Positions 1 through 11,851 of a stretch of 64,000 bases of DNA are shown here, piece after piece. Source of the stretch: Fasciola hepatica (taxonomy: Eukaryota > Platyhelminthes > Trematoda > Plagiorchiida > Fasciolidae); assembly GCA_948099385.1 (NCBI GenBank), contig CANUEZ040000209.1, positions 1,798,001 through 1,862,000 of the forward strand, read 5' to 3'. How positions within the stretch are numbered: position 1 is the stretch's first letter; every line of letters begins with the position of its first letter. The position numbers and the translations under genes were made by a program. The notes below the pieces were generated by a model. It worked only from the letters and a program-made list of their open reading frames with translations, did not search any database and was not told the origin of the DNA.

Positions 1-580
1 TCATGTAGTGTATATGTTGAACAAAGCGTTGAGACCCATATGCGATAGCCTTGTGATTTCGGTGTTCGACTGACATTCGTTCACCCCAACCCTTGTTCGT
101 GTCCCCGTAAGGGCTCTGTCCGTGTGCAATGCTCATGATTCCCTTAGCGGATCAAACAGCTGTACAGTGCTTCCATAATTTTCAATGGTCAGTTCAGTGT
201 TCAAGCTGCATGGAGAATCATATTATACAAATCTACTCTGCTACTGCTCTATTGCATTGTATGAGCAATCTGTGTGGATTGTTCATAAGGGAATGCCTTG
301 GTTTTACTTAGGCCCATAAATAGAGAAGTGATGGAACATAGGATTGGATCGGTGTGCGAGAATTTGGTTGTTACCGTTCAAAGCGAAAGCGAAAGCCGAA
401 GCCAATTTGGGGATTGTGCTATATCATGTATTGTATATGTTGAACAAAGCTTTCAGACCCATATCGGATAGCCTTGTGGTTTGGGTGTTCGACTGACATT
501 CGTTCACCCCAACCCTTGTTCGTGTCCCCGTGTGGGCTCTGTCCATGTGCAATGCTCATGATTCCCTTAGCGGATCAAAC

Positions 581-598
581 AGCTGTACAGTGCTTCCA
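581..598 (+). other. Nearly invariant core with palindrome CTGTACAG
   Basis: The 18-base segment AGCTGTACAGTGCTTCCA is kept in almost all 151 monomers and contains the perfect 8-bp palindrome CTGTACAG. Exceptions I noticed are few: near 26836 and 29811 (ACAG to ACGG), 28115 (CCA to CTA), 39535 (TACAG to TAAAG) and 42492 (several changes). Variable stretches lie only 10-60 bases to either side. Conservation could reflect a protein-binding constraint or simply recent homogenisation. No known binding protein is claimed. Confidence 0.6.
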
Positions 599-802
599 TC
601 ATTTTCAATGGTCAGTTCAGTGTTCAAGCTGCATGGAGAATCATATTATACAAATCTACTCTGCTACTGCTCTATTGCATTGTATGAGCAATCTGTGTGG
701 ATTGTTCATAAGGGAATGCCTTTGTTTTACTTAGGCCCATAAATAGAGAAGTGATGGAACATAGGATTGGATCGGTGTGCGAGAATTTGGTTGTTACCGT
801 TC

Positions 803-826
803 AAAGCGAAAGCGAAAGCCGAAGCC
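803..826 (+). repeat. Internal hexamer run (AAAGCG/AAAGCC/GAAGCC)
   Basis: Inside the reference monomer four successive hexamers read AAAGCG, AAAGCG, AAAGCC and GAAGCC. The same run sits at the same place in essentially every monomer and keeps its hexamer number. That is unusual for a microsatellite-like run, which would be expected to slip. Rare exceptions are single-base changes, such as GAATGCAGAAGCC near 20290 and 21559, or a one-base loss near 35946. It explains the repeated ESESRS and FRFRFE peptides in spurious reading frames. Any function is unknown. Confidence 0.85.
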
Positions 827-1692
827 AATTTGGGGATTGTGCTATATCATGTATTGTATATGTTGAACAAAGCGTTGAGACCCATATCGGATAGCCTTGT
901 GGTTTGGGTGTTCGACTGACATTCGTTCACCCCAACCCTTGTTCGTGTCCCCGTGTGGGCTCTGTCCATGTGCAATGCTCATGATTCCCTTAGCGGATCA
1001 AACAGCTGTACAGTGCTTCCATCATTTTCAATGGTCAGTTCAGTGTTCAAGCTGCATGGAGAATCATATTATACAAATCTACTCTGCCACTGCTCTATTG
1101 CATTGTATGAGCAATCTGTGTGGATTGTTCATAAGGGAATGCCTTGGTTTTACTTAGGCCCATAAATAGAGAAGTGATGGAACATAGGATTGGATCGGTG
1201 TGCGAGAATTTGGTTGTTACCGTTCAAAGCGAAAGCGAAAGCCGAAGCCAATTTGGGGATTGTGCTATATCATGTATTGTATATGTTGAACAAAGCTTTC
1301 AGACCCATATCGGATAGCCTTGTGGTTTGGGTGTTCGACTGACATTCGTTCACCCCAACCCTTGTTCGTGTCCCCGTGTGGGCTCTGTCCATGTGCAATG
1401 CTCATGATTCCCTTAGCGGATCAAACAGCTGTACAGTGCTTCCATCATTTTCAATGGTCAGTTCAGTGTTCAAGCTGCATGGAGAATCATATTATACAAA
1501 TCTACTCTGCTACTGCTCTATTGCATTGTATGAGCAATCTGTGTGGATTGTTCATAAGGGAATGCCTTTGTTCTACTTAGGCCCATAAATAGAGAAGTGA
1601 TGGAACATAGGATTGGATCGGTGTGCGAGAATTTGGTTGTTACCGTTCAAAGCGAAAGCGAAAGCCGAAGCCAATTTGGGGATTGTGCTTTA

Positions 1693-2538
1693 TCATGTAG
1701 TGTATATGTTGAACAAAGCGTTGAGACCCATATGCGATAGCCTTGTGATTTCGGTGTTCGACTGACATTCGTTCACCCCAACCCTTGTTCGTGTCCCCGT
1801 AAGGGCTCTGTCCATGTGCAATGCTCATGATTCCCTTAGCGGATAAAACAGCTGTACAGTGCTTCCATCATTTTCAATGGTCAGTTCAGTGTTCAAGCTG
1901 CATGGAGAATCATATTATACAAATCTACTCTGCTACTGCTCTATTGCATTGTATGAGCAATCTGTGTGGATTGTTCATAAGGGAATGCCTTGGTTTTACT
2001 TAGGCCCATAAATAGAGAAGTGATGGAACATAGGATTGGATCGGTGTGCGAGAATTTGGTTGTTACCGTTCAAAGCGAAAGCGAAAGCCGAAGCCAATTT
2101 GGGGATTGTGCTTTATCATGTAGTGTATATGTTGAACAAAGCGTTGAGACCCATATGCGATAGCCTTGTGATTTCGGTGTTCGACTGACATTCGTTCACC
2201 CCAACCCTTGTTCGTGTCCCCGTAAGGGCTCTGTCCATGTGCAATGCTCATGATTCCCTTAGCGGATAAAACAGCTGTACAGTGCTTCCATCATTTTCAA
2301 TGGTCAGTTCAGTGTTCAAGCTGCATGGAGAATCATATTATACAAATCTACTCTGCTACTGCTCTATTGCATTGTATGAGCAATCTGTGTGGATTGTTCA
2401 TAAGGGAATGCCTTGGTTTTACTTAGGCCCATAAATAGAGAAGTGATGGAACATAGGATTGGATCGGTGTGCGAGAATTTGGTTGTTACCGTTCAAAGCG
2501 AAAGCGAAAGCCGAAGCCAATTTGGGGATTGTGCTATT
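1693..2538. repeat. Two adjacent near-identical monomers
   Basis: Units 1693-2115 and 2116-2538 share a rare variant combination: ATGCGATAG, GATTTCGG, CCGTAAGGGC and GCGGATAAAACAG. By eye they match throughout except in the last few bases. Their other neighbours lack the full combination. This is best read as a recent one-monomer tandem duplication. Confidence 0.85.
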
Positions 2539-5500
2539 TCATGTATTGTATATGTTGAACAAAGCGTTGAGACCCATATGGGATAGCCTTGTGGTTTGGG
2601 TGTTCGACTGACATTCGTTCACCCCAACCCTTGTTCGTGTCCCCGTGTGGGCTCTGTCCATGTGCAATGCTCATGATTCCCTTAGCGGATCAAACAGCTG
2701 TACAGTGCTTCCATCATTTTCAATGGTCAGTTCAGTGTTCAAGCTGCATGGAGAATCATATTATACAAATCTACTCTGCTACTGCTCTATTGCATTGTAT
2801 GAGCAATCTGTGTGGATTGTTCATAAGGGAATGCCTTTGTTATACTTAGGCCCATAAATAGAGAAGTGATGGAACATAGGATTGGATCGGTGTGCGAGAA
2901 TTTGGTTGTTACCGTTCAAAGCGAAAGCGAAAGCCGAAGCCAATTTGGGGATTGTGCTATATCATGTATTGTATATGTTGAACAAAGCGTTGAGACCCAT
3001 ATGCGATAGCCTTGTGATTTCGGTGTTCGACTGACATTCGTTCACCCCAACCCTTGTTCGTGTCCCCGTGTGGGCTCTGTCCATGTGCAATGCTCATGAT
3101 TCCCTTAGCGGATCAAACAGCTGTACAGTGCTTCCATAATTTTCAATGGTCAGTTCAGTGTTCAAGCTGCATGGAGAATCATATTATACAAATCTACTCT
3201 GCTACTGCTCTATTGCATTGCATGAGCAATCTGTGTGGATTGTTCATAAGGGAATGCCTTTGTTTTACTTAGGCCCATAAATAGAGAAGTGATGGAACAT
3301 AGGATTGGATCGGTGTGCGAGAATTTGGTTGTTACCGTTCAAAGCGAAAGCGAAAGCCGAAGCCAATTTGGGGGTTGTGCTATATCATGTAGTGTATATG
3401 TTGAACAAAGCGTTGAGACACATATCGTAAAGCCTCGTTGTTTGGGTGTTCGACTGACAATCATTCACCCCAACCCTTGTTCGTGTCCCCGTGTGGGCTC
3501 TGTCCATGTGCAATGCTCATGATTCCCTTAGCGGATCAAACAGCTGTACAGTGCTTCCATCATTTTCAATGGTCAGTTCAGTGTTCAAGCTGCATGGAGA
3601 ATCATATTATACAAATCTACTCTGCCACTGCTCTATTGCATTGTATGAGCAATCTGTGTGGATTGTTCATAAGGGAATGCCTTGGTTTTACTTAGGACCA
3701 TAAATAGAGAAGTGATGGAACATAGGATTGGATCGGTGTGCGAGAATTTGGTTGTTACCGTTCAAAGCGAAAGCGAAAGCCGAAGCCAATTTGTGGATTG
3801 TGCTATATCATGTATTGTATATGTTGAACAAAGCGTTGAGACCCATATCGGATAGCTTTGTGGTTTGGGTGTTCGACTGACATTCGTTCACCCCAACCCT
3901 TGTTCGTGTCCCCGTGTGGGCTCTGTCCATGTGCAATGCTCATGATTCCCTTAGCGGATCAAACAGCTGTACAGTGCTTCCATCATTTTCAATGGTCAGT
4001 TCAGTGTTCAAGCTGCATGGAGAATCATATTATACAAATCTACTCTGCCACTGCTCTATTGCATTGTATGAGCAATCTGTGTGGATTGTTCATAAGGGAA
4101 TGCCTTGGTTTTACTTAGGCCCATAAATAGAGAAGTGATGGAACATAGGATTGGATCGGTGTGCGAGAATTTGGTTGTTACCGTTCAAAGCGAAAGCGAA
4201 AGCCGAAGCCAATTTGGGGATTGTGCTATATCATGTAGTGTATATGTTGAACAAAGCGTTGAGACCCATATGCGATAGCCTTGTGATTTCGGTGTTCGAC
4301 TGACATTCGTTCACCCCAACCCTTGTTCGTGTCCCCGTGTGGGCTCTGTCCATGTGCAATGCTCATGATTCCCTTAGCGGATCAAACAGCTGTACAGTGC
4401 TTCCATAATTTTCAATGGTCAGTTCAGTGTTCAAGCTGCATGGAGAATCATATTATACAAATCTACTCTGCTACTGCTCTATTGCATTGTGTGAGCAATC
4501 TGTGTGGATTGTTCATAAGGGAATGCCTTGGTTTTACTTAGGCCCATAAATAGAGAAGTGATGGAACATAGGATTGGATCGGTGTGCGAGAATTTGGTTG
4601 TTACCGTTCAAAGCGAAAGCGAAAGCCGTTGCCAATTTGGGGATTGTGCTATATCATGTATTGTATATGTTGAACAAAGCGTTGAGACCCATATCGGATA
4701 GCCTTGTGGTTTGGGTGTTCGACTGACATTCGTTCACCCCAACCCTTGTTCGTGTCCCCGTGTGGGCTCTGTCCATGTGCAATGCTCATGATTCCCTTAG
4801 CGGATCAAACAGCTGTACAGTGCTTCCATAATTTTCAATGGTCAGTTCAGTGTTCAAGCTGCATGGAGAATCATATCATACAAATCTACTCTGCTACTGC
4901 TCTATTGCATTGTGTGAGCAATCTGTGTGGATTGTTCATAAGGGAATGCCTTTGTTTTACTTAGGCCCATAAATAGAGAAGTGATGGAACATAGGATTGG
5001 ATCGGTGTGCGAGAATTTGGTTGTTACCGTTCAAAGCGAAAGCGAAAGCCGAAGCCAATTTGGGGATTGTGCTATATCATGTATTGTATATGTTGAACAA
5101 AGCGTTGAGACCCATATCGGATAGCCTTGTGGTTTGGGTGTTCGACTGACATTCGTTCACCCCAACCCTTGTTCGTGTCCCCGTGTGGGCTCTGTCCATG
5201 TGCAATGCTCATGATTCCCTTAGCGGATCAAACAGCTGTACAGTGCTTCCATCATTTTCAATGGTCAGTTCAGTGTTCAAGCTGCATGGAGAATCATATT
5301 ATACAAATCTACTCTGCTACTGCTCTATTGCATTGTATGAGCAATCTGTGTGGATTGTTCATAAGGGAATGCCTTGGTTTTACTTAGGCCCATAAATAGA
5401 GAAGTGATGGAACATAGGATTGGATCGGTGTGCGAGAATTTGGTTGTTACCGTTCAAAGCGAAAGCGAAAGCCGAAGCCAATTTGGGGATTGTGCTATAT

Positions 5501-8044
5501 CATGTATTGTATATGTTGAACAAAGCGTTGAGACCCATATCGGATAGCTTTGTGGTTTGGATGTTCGACTGAAATTCGTTCACCCCAACCCTTGTTCGTG
5601 TCCCGTGTGGGCTCTGTCCATGTGCAATGCTCATGATTCCCTTAGCGGATCAAACAGCTGTACAGTGCTTCCATCATTTTCAATGGTCAGTTCAGTGTTC
5701 AAGCTGCATGGAGAATCATATTATACAAATCTACTCTGCCACTGCTCTATTGCATTGTATGAGCAATCTGTGTGGATTGTTCATAAGGGAATGCCTTTGT
5801 TTTACTTAGGCCCATAAATAGAGAAGTGATGGAACATAGGATTGGATCGGTGTGCGAGAATTTGGTTGTTACCGTTCAAAGCGAAAGCGAAAGCCGAAGC
5901 CAATTTTGGGATTGTGCTATATCATGTATTGTATATGTTGAACAAAGCGTTGAGACCCATATTGGATAGCCTTGTGGTTTGGGTTTTCGATTGACAATCA
6001 TTCACCCCAACCCTTGTTCGTGTCCCCGTGTGGGCTCCGTCCATGTGCAATGCTCATGATTCCCTTAGCGGATCAAACAGCTGTACAGTGCTTCCATCAT
6101 TTTCAATGGTCAGTTCAGTGTTCAAGCTGCATGGAGAATCATATTATACAAATCTACTCTGCTACTGCTCTATTGCATTGCATGAGCAATCTGTGTGGGG
6201 ATTGTTGATAAAGGAATGCCTTTGTTTTACTTAGGCCCATAAATAGAGAAGTGATGGAACATAGGATTGGATCGGTGTGCGAGAATTTGGTTGTTACCGT
6301 TCAAAGCGAAAGCGAAAGCCGAAGCCAGGTGGGGGATTGTGCTATATCAAGTAGTGTATATGTTGAACAAAGCGTTGAGCCCCATATGGGATAGCCTGGT
6401 GATTTGGGTGTTCGACTGACATTCGTTCACCCCAACCCTTGTTCGTGTCCCCGTGTGGGCTCCGTCCATGTGCAATGCTCATGATTCCCTTAGCGGATCA
6501 AACAGCTGTACAGTGCTTCCATCATTTTCAATGGTCAGTTCAGTGTTCAAGCTGCATGGAGAATCATATTATACAAATCTACTCTGCTACTGCTCTATTG
6601 CATTGCATGAGCAATCTGTGTGGGGATTGTTGATAAAGGAATGCCTTGGTTTTACTTAGGCCCATAAATAGAGAAGTGATGGAACATAGGATTGGATCGG
6701 TGTGCGAGAATTTGGTTGTTACCGTTCAAAGCGAAAGCGAAAGCCGAAGCCAGGTGGGGGATTGTGCTATATCAAGTAGTGTATATGTTGAACAAAGCGT
6801 TGAGACCCATATGGGATAGCCTTGTGATTTCGGTGTTCGACTGACATTCGTTCACCCCAACCCTTGTTCGTGTCCCCGTGTGGGCTCTGTCCATGTGCAA
6901 TGCTCATGATTCCCTTAGCGGATCAAACAGCTGTACAGTGCTTCCATAATTTTCAATGGTCAGTTCAGTGTTCAAGCTGCATGGAGAATCATATTATACA
7001 AATCTACTCTGCTACTGCTCTATTGCATTGTATGAGCAATCTGTGTGGATTGTTCATAAGGGAATGCCTTGGTTTTACTTAGGCCCATAAATAGAGAAAT
7101 GATGGAACATAGGATTGGATCGGTGTGCGAGAATTTGGTTGTTACCGTTCAAAGCGAAAGCGAAAGCCAAAGCCAATTTGGGGATTGTGCTATATCATGT
7201 ATTGTATATGTTGAACAAAGCGTTGAGACCCATATGGGATAGCCTTGTGATTTCGGTGTTCGACTGACATTCGTTCACCCCAACCCTTGTTCGTGTCCCC
7301 GTGTGGGCTCTGTCCATGTGCAATGCTCATGATTCCCGTAGCGGATCAAACAGCTGTACAGTGCTTCCATCATTTTCAATGGTCAGTTCAGTGTTCAAGC
7401 TGCATGGAGAATCATATTATACAAATCTACTCTGCTACTGCTCTTTTGCATTGTATGAGCAATCTGTGTGTGGCTTGTTCATAAAGGAATGCCTTGGTTT
7501 TACTTAGGCCCATAAATAGAGAAGTGATGGAACATAGGATTGGATCGGTGTGCGAGAATTTGGTTGTTACCGTTCAAAGCGAAAGCGAAAGCCGAAGCCA
7601 GGTTGGGGATTGTGCCATATCATGTAGTGTATATGTTGAACAAAGCGTTGAGACCCATATCGGATAGCTTTGTGATTTCGGTGTTCGACTGACATTCGTT
7701 CACCCCAACCCTTGTTCGTGTCTCCGTGTGGGCTCTGTCCATGTGCAATGCTCATGATTCCCGTAGCGGATCAAACAGCTGTACAGTGCTTCCATCATTT
7801 TCAATGGTCAGTTCAGTGTTCAAGCTGCATGCAGAATCATATTATACAAATCTACTCTGCTACTGCTCTATTGCATTGTATGAGCAATCTGTGCGGCGAC
7901 ATTTCATAAGGGAATGCCTTGGTTTTACTTAGGCCCATAAATAGAGAAGTGATGGAACATAGGATTGGATCGGTGTGCGAGAATTTGGTTGTTACCGTTC
8001 AAAGCGAAAGCGAAAGCCGAAGCCAATTTGTGGATTGTGCTATA

Positions 8045-10157
8045 TCATGTATTGTGTATTTTGAACAAAGCGTTGAGACCCATATGGGATAGCCTTGTGG
8101 TTTGCGTGTTCGACTGACATTCGTTCACCCCAACCCTTGTTCGTGTCCCGTGAGGGCTCTGTCCATGTGCAATGCTCATGATTCCCTTAGCGGATAAAAC
8201 AGCTGTACAGTGCTTCCATAATTTTCAATGGTCAGTTCAGTGTTCAAGCTGCATGGAGAATTATATTATACAAATCTACTCTGCCACTGCTCTATTGCAT
8301 TGTGTGAGCAATCTGTGTGGATTGTTCATAAGGGAATGCCTTTGTTTTAGTTAGGCCCATAAATAGAGAAGTGATGGAACATAGGATTGGATCGGTGTGC
8401 GAGAATTTGGTTGTTACCGTTCAAAGCGAAAGCGAAAGCCGAAGCCAATTTGGGGATTGTGCTATATCATGTATTGTATATGTTGAACAAAGCGTTGAGA
8501 CCCATATGGGATAGCCTTGTGGTTTGGGTGTTCGACTGACAATCATTCACCCCAACCCTTGTTCGTGTACCCGTGTGGGCTCTGTCCATGTGCAATGCTC
8601 ATGATTCCCTTAGCGGATCAAACAGCTGTACAGTGCTTCCATCATTTTCAATGGTCACTTCAGTGTTCAAGCTGCATGGAGAATCATATTATACAAATCT
8701 ACTCTGCTACTGCTCTATTGCATTGTATGAGCAATCTGTGTGTGGCTTGTTCATAAAGGAATGCCTTGGTTTTACTTAGGCCCATAAATAGAGAAGTGAT
8801 GGAACATAGGATTGGATCGGTGTGCGAGAATTTGGTTGTTACCGTTCAAAGCGAAAGCGAAAGCCGAAGCCAATTTGTGGATTGTGCTATATCATGTATT
8901 GTGTATTTTGAACAAGCGTTGAGACCCATATGGGATAGCCTTGTGGTTTGCGTGTTCGACTGACATTCGTTCACCCCAACCCTTGTTCGTGTCCCGTGAG
9001 GGCTCTGTCCATGTGCAATGCTCATGATTCCCTTAGCGGATAAAACAGCTGTACAGTGCTTCCATAATTTTCAATGGTCAGTTCAGTGTTCAAGCTGCAT
9101 GGAGAATTATATTATACAAATCTACTCTGCTACTGCTCTATTGCATTGTGTGAGCAATCTGTGTAGATTGTTCATAAGGGAATGCCTTTGTTTTAGTTAG
9201 GCCCATAAATAGAGAAGTGATGGAACATAGGATTGGATCGGTGTGCGAGAATTTGGTTGTTACCGTTCAAAGCGAAAGCGAAAGCCGAAGCCAATTTGTG
9301 GATTGTGCTATATCATGTATTGTGTATTTTGAACAAAGCGTTGAGACCCATATGGGATAGCCTTGTGGTTTGCGTGTTCGACTGACATTCGTTCACCCCA
9401 ACCCTTGTTCGTGTCCCGTGAGGGCTCTGTCCATGTGCAATGCTCATGATTCCCTTAGCGGATAAAACAGCTGTACAGTGCTTCCATAATTTTCAATGGT
9501 CAGTTCAGTGTTCAAGCTGCATGGAGAATTATATTATACAAATCTACTCTGCTACTGCTCTATTGCATTGTGTGAGCAATCTGTGTAGATTGTTCATAAG
9601 GGAATGCCTTTGTTTTAGTTAGGCCCATAAATAGAGAAGTGATGGAACATAGGATTGGATCGGTGTGCGAGAATTTGGTTGTTACCGTTCAAAGCGAAAG
9701 CGAAAGCCGAAGCCAATTTGGGGATTGTGCTATATCATGTATTGTATATGTTGAACAAAGCGTTGAGACCCATATGGGATAGCCTTGTGGTTTGGGTGTT
9801 CGACTGACAATCATTCTCCCCAACCCTTGTACGTGTACCCGTGTGGGCTCTGTCCATGTGCAATGCTCATGATTCCCTTAGCGGATCAAACAGCTGTACA
9901 GTGCTTCCATCATTTTCAATGGTCACTTCAGTGTTCAAGCTGCATGGAGAATCATATTATACAAATCTACTCTGCTACTGCTCTATTGCATTGTATGAGC
10001 AATCTGTGTGGATTGTTCATAAGGGAATGCCTTGGTTTTACTTAGGCCCATAAATAGAGAAGTGATGGAACATAGGATTGGATCGGTGTGCGAGAATTTG
10101 GTTGTTACCGTTCAAAGCGAAAGCGAAAGCCGAAGCCAGTTTGGGGATTGTGCCATA
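8045..10157. repeat. Five-unit p-q-p-p-q subtype block
   Basis: Units start at 8045 (p), 8467 (q), 8892 (p), 9313 (p) and 9735 (q). The p subtype has GTGTATTTTGAAC, GGTTTGCGTG, GTCCCGTGAGGGC, GCGGATAAAAC, GAATTATATT and GTTTTAGTTAGG. The q subtype has a GTGTACCCGTG stretch and GGTCACTTCAG. The p unit at 8892 has lost one A in GAACAAGCG and is 421 bp long. The order indicates a p-q pair duplicated at about 1268 bp, plus a further single p duplication (8892/9313). Confidence 0.85.
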
Positions 10158-11851
10158 TCATGTAGTGTATATGTTGAACAAAGCGTTGAGACCCATATGG
10201 GATAGCCTTGTGATTTCGGTGTTCGACTGACATTCGTTCACCCCAACCCTTGTTCGTGTCCCCGTGTGGGCTCTGTCCATGTGCAATGCTCATGATTCCC
10301 GTAGCGGATCAAACAGCTGTACAGTGCTTCCATAATTTTCAATGGTCAGTTCAGTGTTCAAGCTGCATGGAGAATCATATTATACAAATCTACTCTGCTA
10401 CTGCTCTATTGCTTTGCATGAGCAATCTGTGTGGATTGTTCATAAGGGAATGCCTTGGTTTTACTGAGGCCCATAAATAGAGAAGTGATGGAACATAGGA
10501 TTGGATCGGTGTGCGAGAATTTGGTTGTTACCGTTCAAAGCGAAAGCGAAAGCCGAAGCCAATTTGGGGATTGTGCTATATCATGTATTGTATATGTTGA
10601 ACAAAGCGTTGAGACCCATATCGGATAGCTTTGTGGTTTGGGTGTTCGACTGACATTCGTTCACCCCAACCCTTGTTCGTGTCCCCGTGTGGGCTCTGTC
10701 CATGTGCAATGCTCATGATTCCCTTAGCGGATCAAACAGCTGTACAGTGCTTCCATCATTTTCAATGGTCAGTTCAGTGTTCAAGCTGCATGGAGAATCA
10801 TATTATACAAATCTACTCTGCTACTGCTCTATTGCATTGTGTGAGCAATCTGTGTGGGGATTGTTCATAAGGGAATGCCTTTGTTTTAGTTAGGCCCATA
10901 AATAGAGAAGTGATGGAACATAGGATTGGATCGGTGTGCGAGAATTTGGTTGTTACCGTTCAAAGCGAAAGCGAAAGCCGAAGCCAATTTGGGGATTGTG
11001 CTATATCATGTATTGTATATGTTGAACAAAGCGTTGAGACCCATATCGGATAGCCTTGTGGTTTGGGTGTTCGACTGACATTCGTTCACCCCAACCCTTG
11101 TTCGTGTCCCCGTGTGGGCTCTGTCCATGTGCAATGCTCATGATTCCCTTAGCGGATCAAACAGCTGTACAGTGCTTCCATCATTTTCAATGGTCAGTTC
11201 AGTGTTCAAGCTGCATGGAGAATCATATTATACAGATCTACTCTGCTACTGCTCTATTGCATTGTATGAGCAATCTGTGTGGATTGTTCATAAGGGAATG
11301 CCTTGGTTTTACTTAGGCCCATAAATAGAGAAGTGATGGAACATAGGATTGGATCGGTGTGCGAGAATTTGGTTGTTACCGTTCAAAGCGAAAGCGAAAG
11401 CCGAAGCCAGTTTGGGGATTGTGCCATATCATGTAGTGTATATGTTGAACAAAGCGTTGAGACCCATATGGGATAGCCTTGTGATTTCGGTGTTCGACTG
11501 ACATTCGTTCACCCCAACCCTTGTTCGTGTCCCCGTGTGGGCTCTGTCCATGTGCAATGCTCATGATTCCCGTAGCGGATCAAACAGCTGTACAGTGCTT
11601 CCATAATTTTCAATGGTCAGTTCAGTGTTCAAGCTGCATGGAGAATCATATTATACAAATCTACTCTGCTACTGCTCTATTGCTTTGCATGAGCAATCTG
11701 TGTGGATTGTTCATAAGGGAATGCCTTGGTTTTACTTAGGCCCATAAATAGAGAAGTGATGGAACATAGGATTGGATCGGTGTGCGAGAATTTGGTTGTT
11801 ACCGTTCAAAGCGAAAGCGAAAGCCGAAGCCAGTTTGGGGATTGTGCCATA

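Larger units (their letters stand above)
424..846 (+). repeat. Representative 423-bp monomer (reference unit)
   Basis: This unit is a convenient reference for unit coordinates (window position minus 423). Units 41-46 form a variable hotspot, read elsewhere as TCGG, TGGG, TGCG, TTGG, CTGA or TTCCAA-like forms. Units 103-106 are the C run. Units 143-148 vary between TTAGCGG, GTAGCGG, TTACTGG and TTAACGG. Units 158-175 are a nearly invariant core. Units 236-290 vary in a CT-rich stretch and in the optional GG. Units 315-325 read CATAAATAGAG. Units 380-403 are a short hexamer run. Hand count gives about 43% G+C and 12 CpG sites. About 200 bases, roughly units 150-349, have no CpG. I see no internal duplication of one half by the other, so the monomer does not look like an old dimer. 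Confidence 0.95.
1..8044. repeat. Left zone: 19 fairly uniform monomers
   Basis: Most units are exactly 423 bp. They differ by a handful of substitutions, mainly T/G after TCATGTA, the CATATNNGATAG hotspot, GTGGTTTGGG versus GTGATTTCGG, and CCATCATT versus CCATAATT. Units with GATTTCGG recur (for example near 48, 1746, 2169, 3015, 4284 and 6835), interleaved with GGTTTGGG units. Two units near 5.9-6.8 kb carry the extra GG and TTGATAAAGG, and are followed by CAGGTGGGGGATT, suggesting a recent local duplication. No gene, RNA or mobile element is seen. Confidence 0.9.

Noticed and set aside
488..504. CENP-B box-like GTTCGACTGACATTCGT
   Set aside because: It fits the first half of the NTTCGNNNNANNCGGGN consensus but has TTCG in place of CGGG. 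Only the TTCG and A positions match, so a functional box cannot be claimed.
506..518. Telomere-like CACCCCAACCCTT
   Set aside because: It is a single short C-rich stretch once per monomer, not a tandem telomeric run, and no telomeric array is present in the window.
548..649. Inverted repeat ATGATTC ... GAATCAT within the monomer
   Set aside because: The seven-base arms are separated by about 80 bases. Several such pairs are expected by chance in 423 bases, and the arms do not extend.
677..695. Hairpin ATTGC ... GCAAT
   Set aside because: The stem is only five base pairs with a nine-base loop, and the segment is among the more variable ones between subtypes, so a conserved RNA structure is not supported.
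424..846. Monomer as an ancestral dimer of a ~211-bp unit
   Set aside because: Comparing the two halves by eye shows no sustained similarity. Only short shared words such as CAAAGCG and CAGTG occur.
892..1005. RNA polymerase III A-box/B-box-like motifs (TAGCCTTGTGG; GTTCGACTGAC or GGATCAAACAG)
   Set aside because: The A-box-like site has one mismatch. The nearer B-like site is only about 18 bases from the start of the A-like site, too close, and mismatches at the CC end. The farther one is about 100 bases away and also mismatches at its end. A tRNA-derived origin is not supported.
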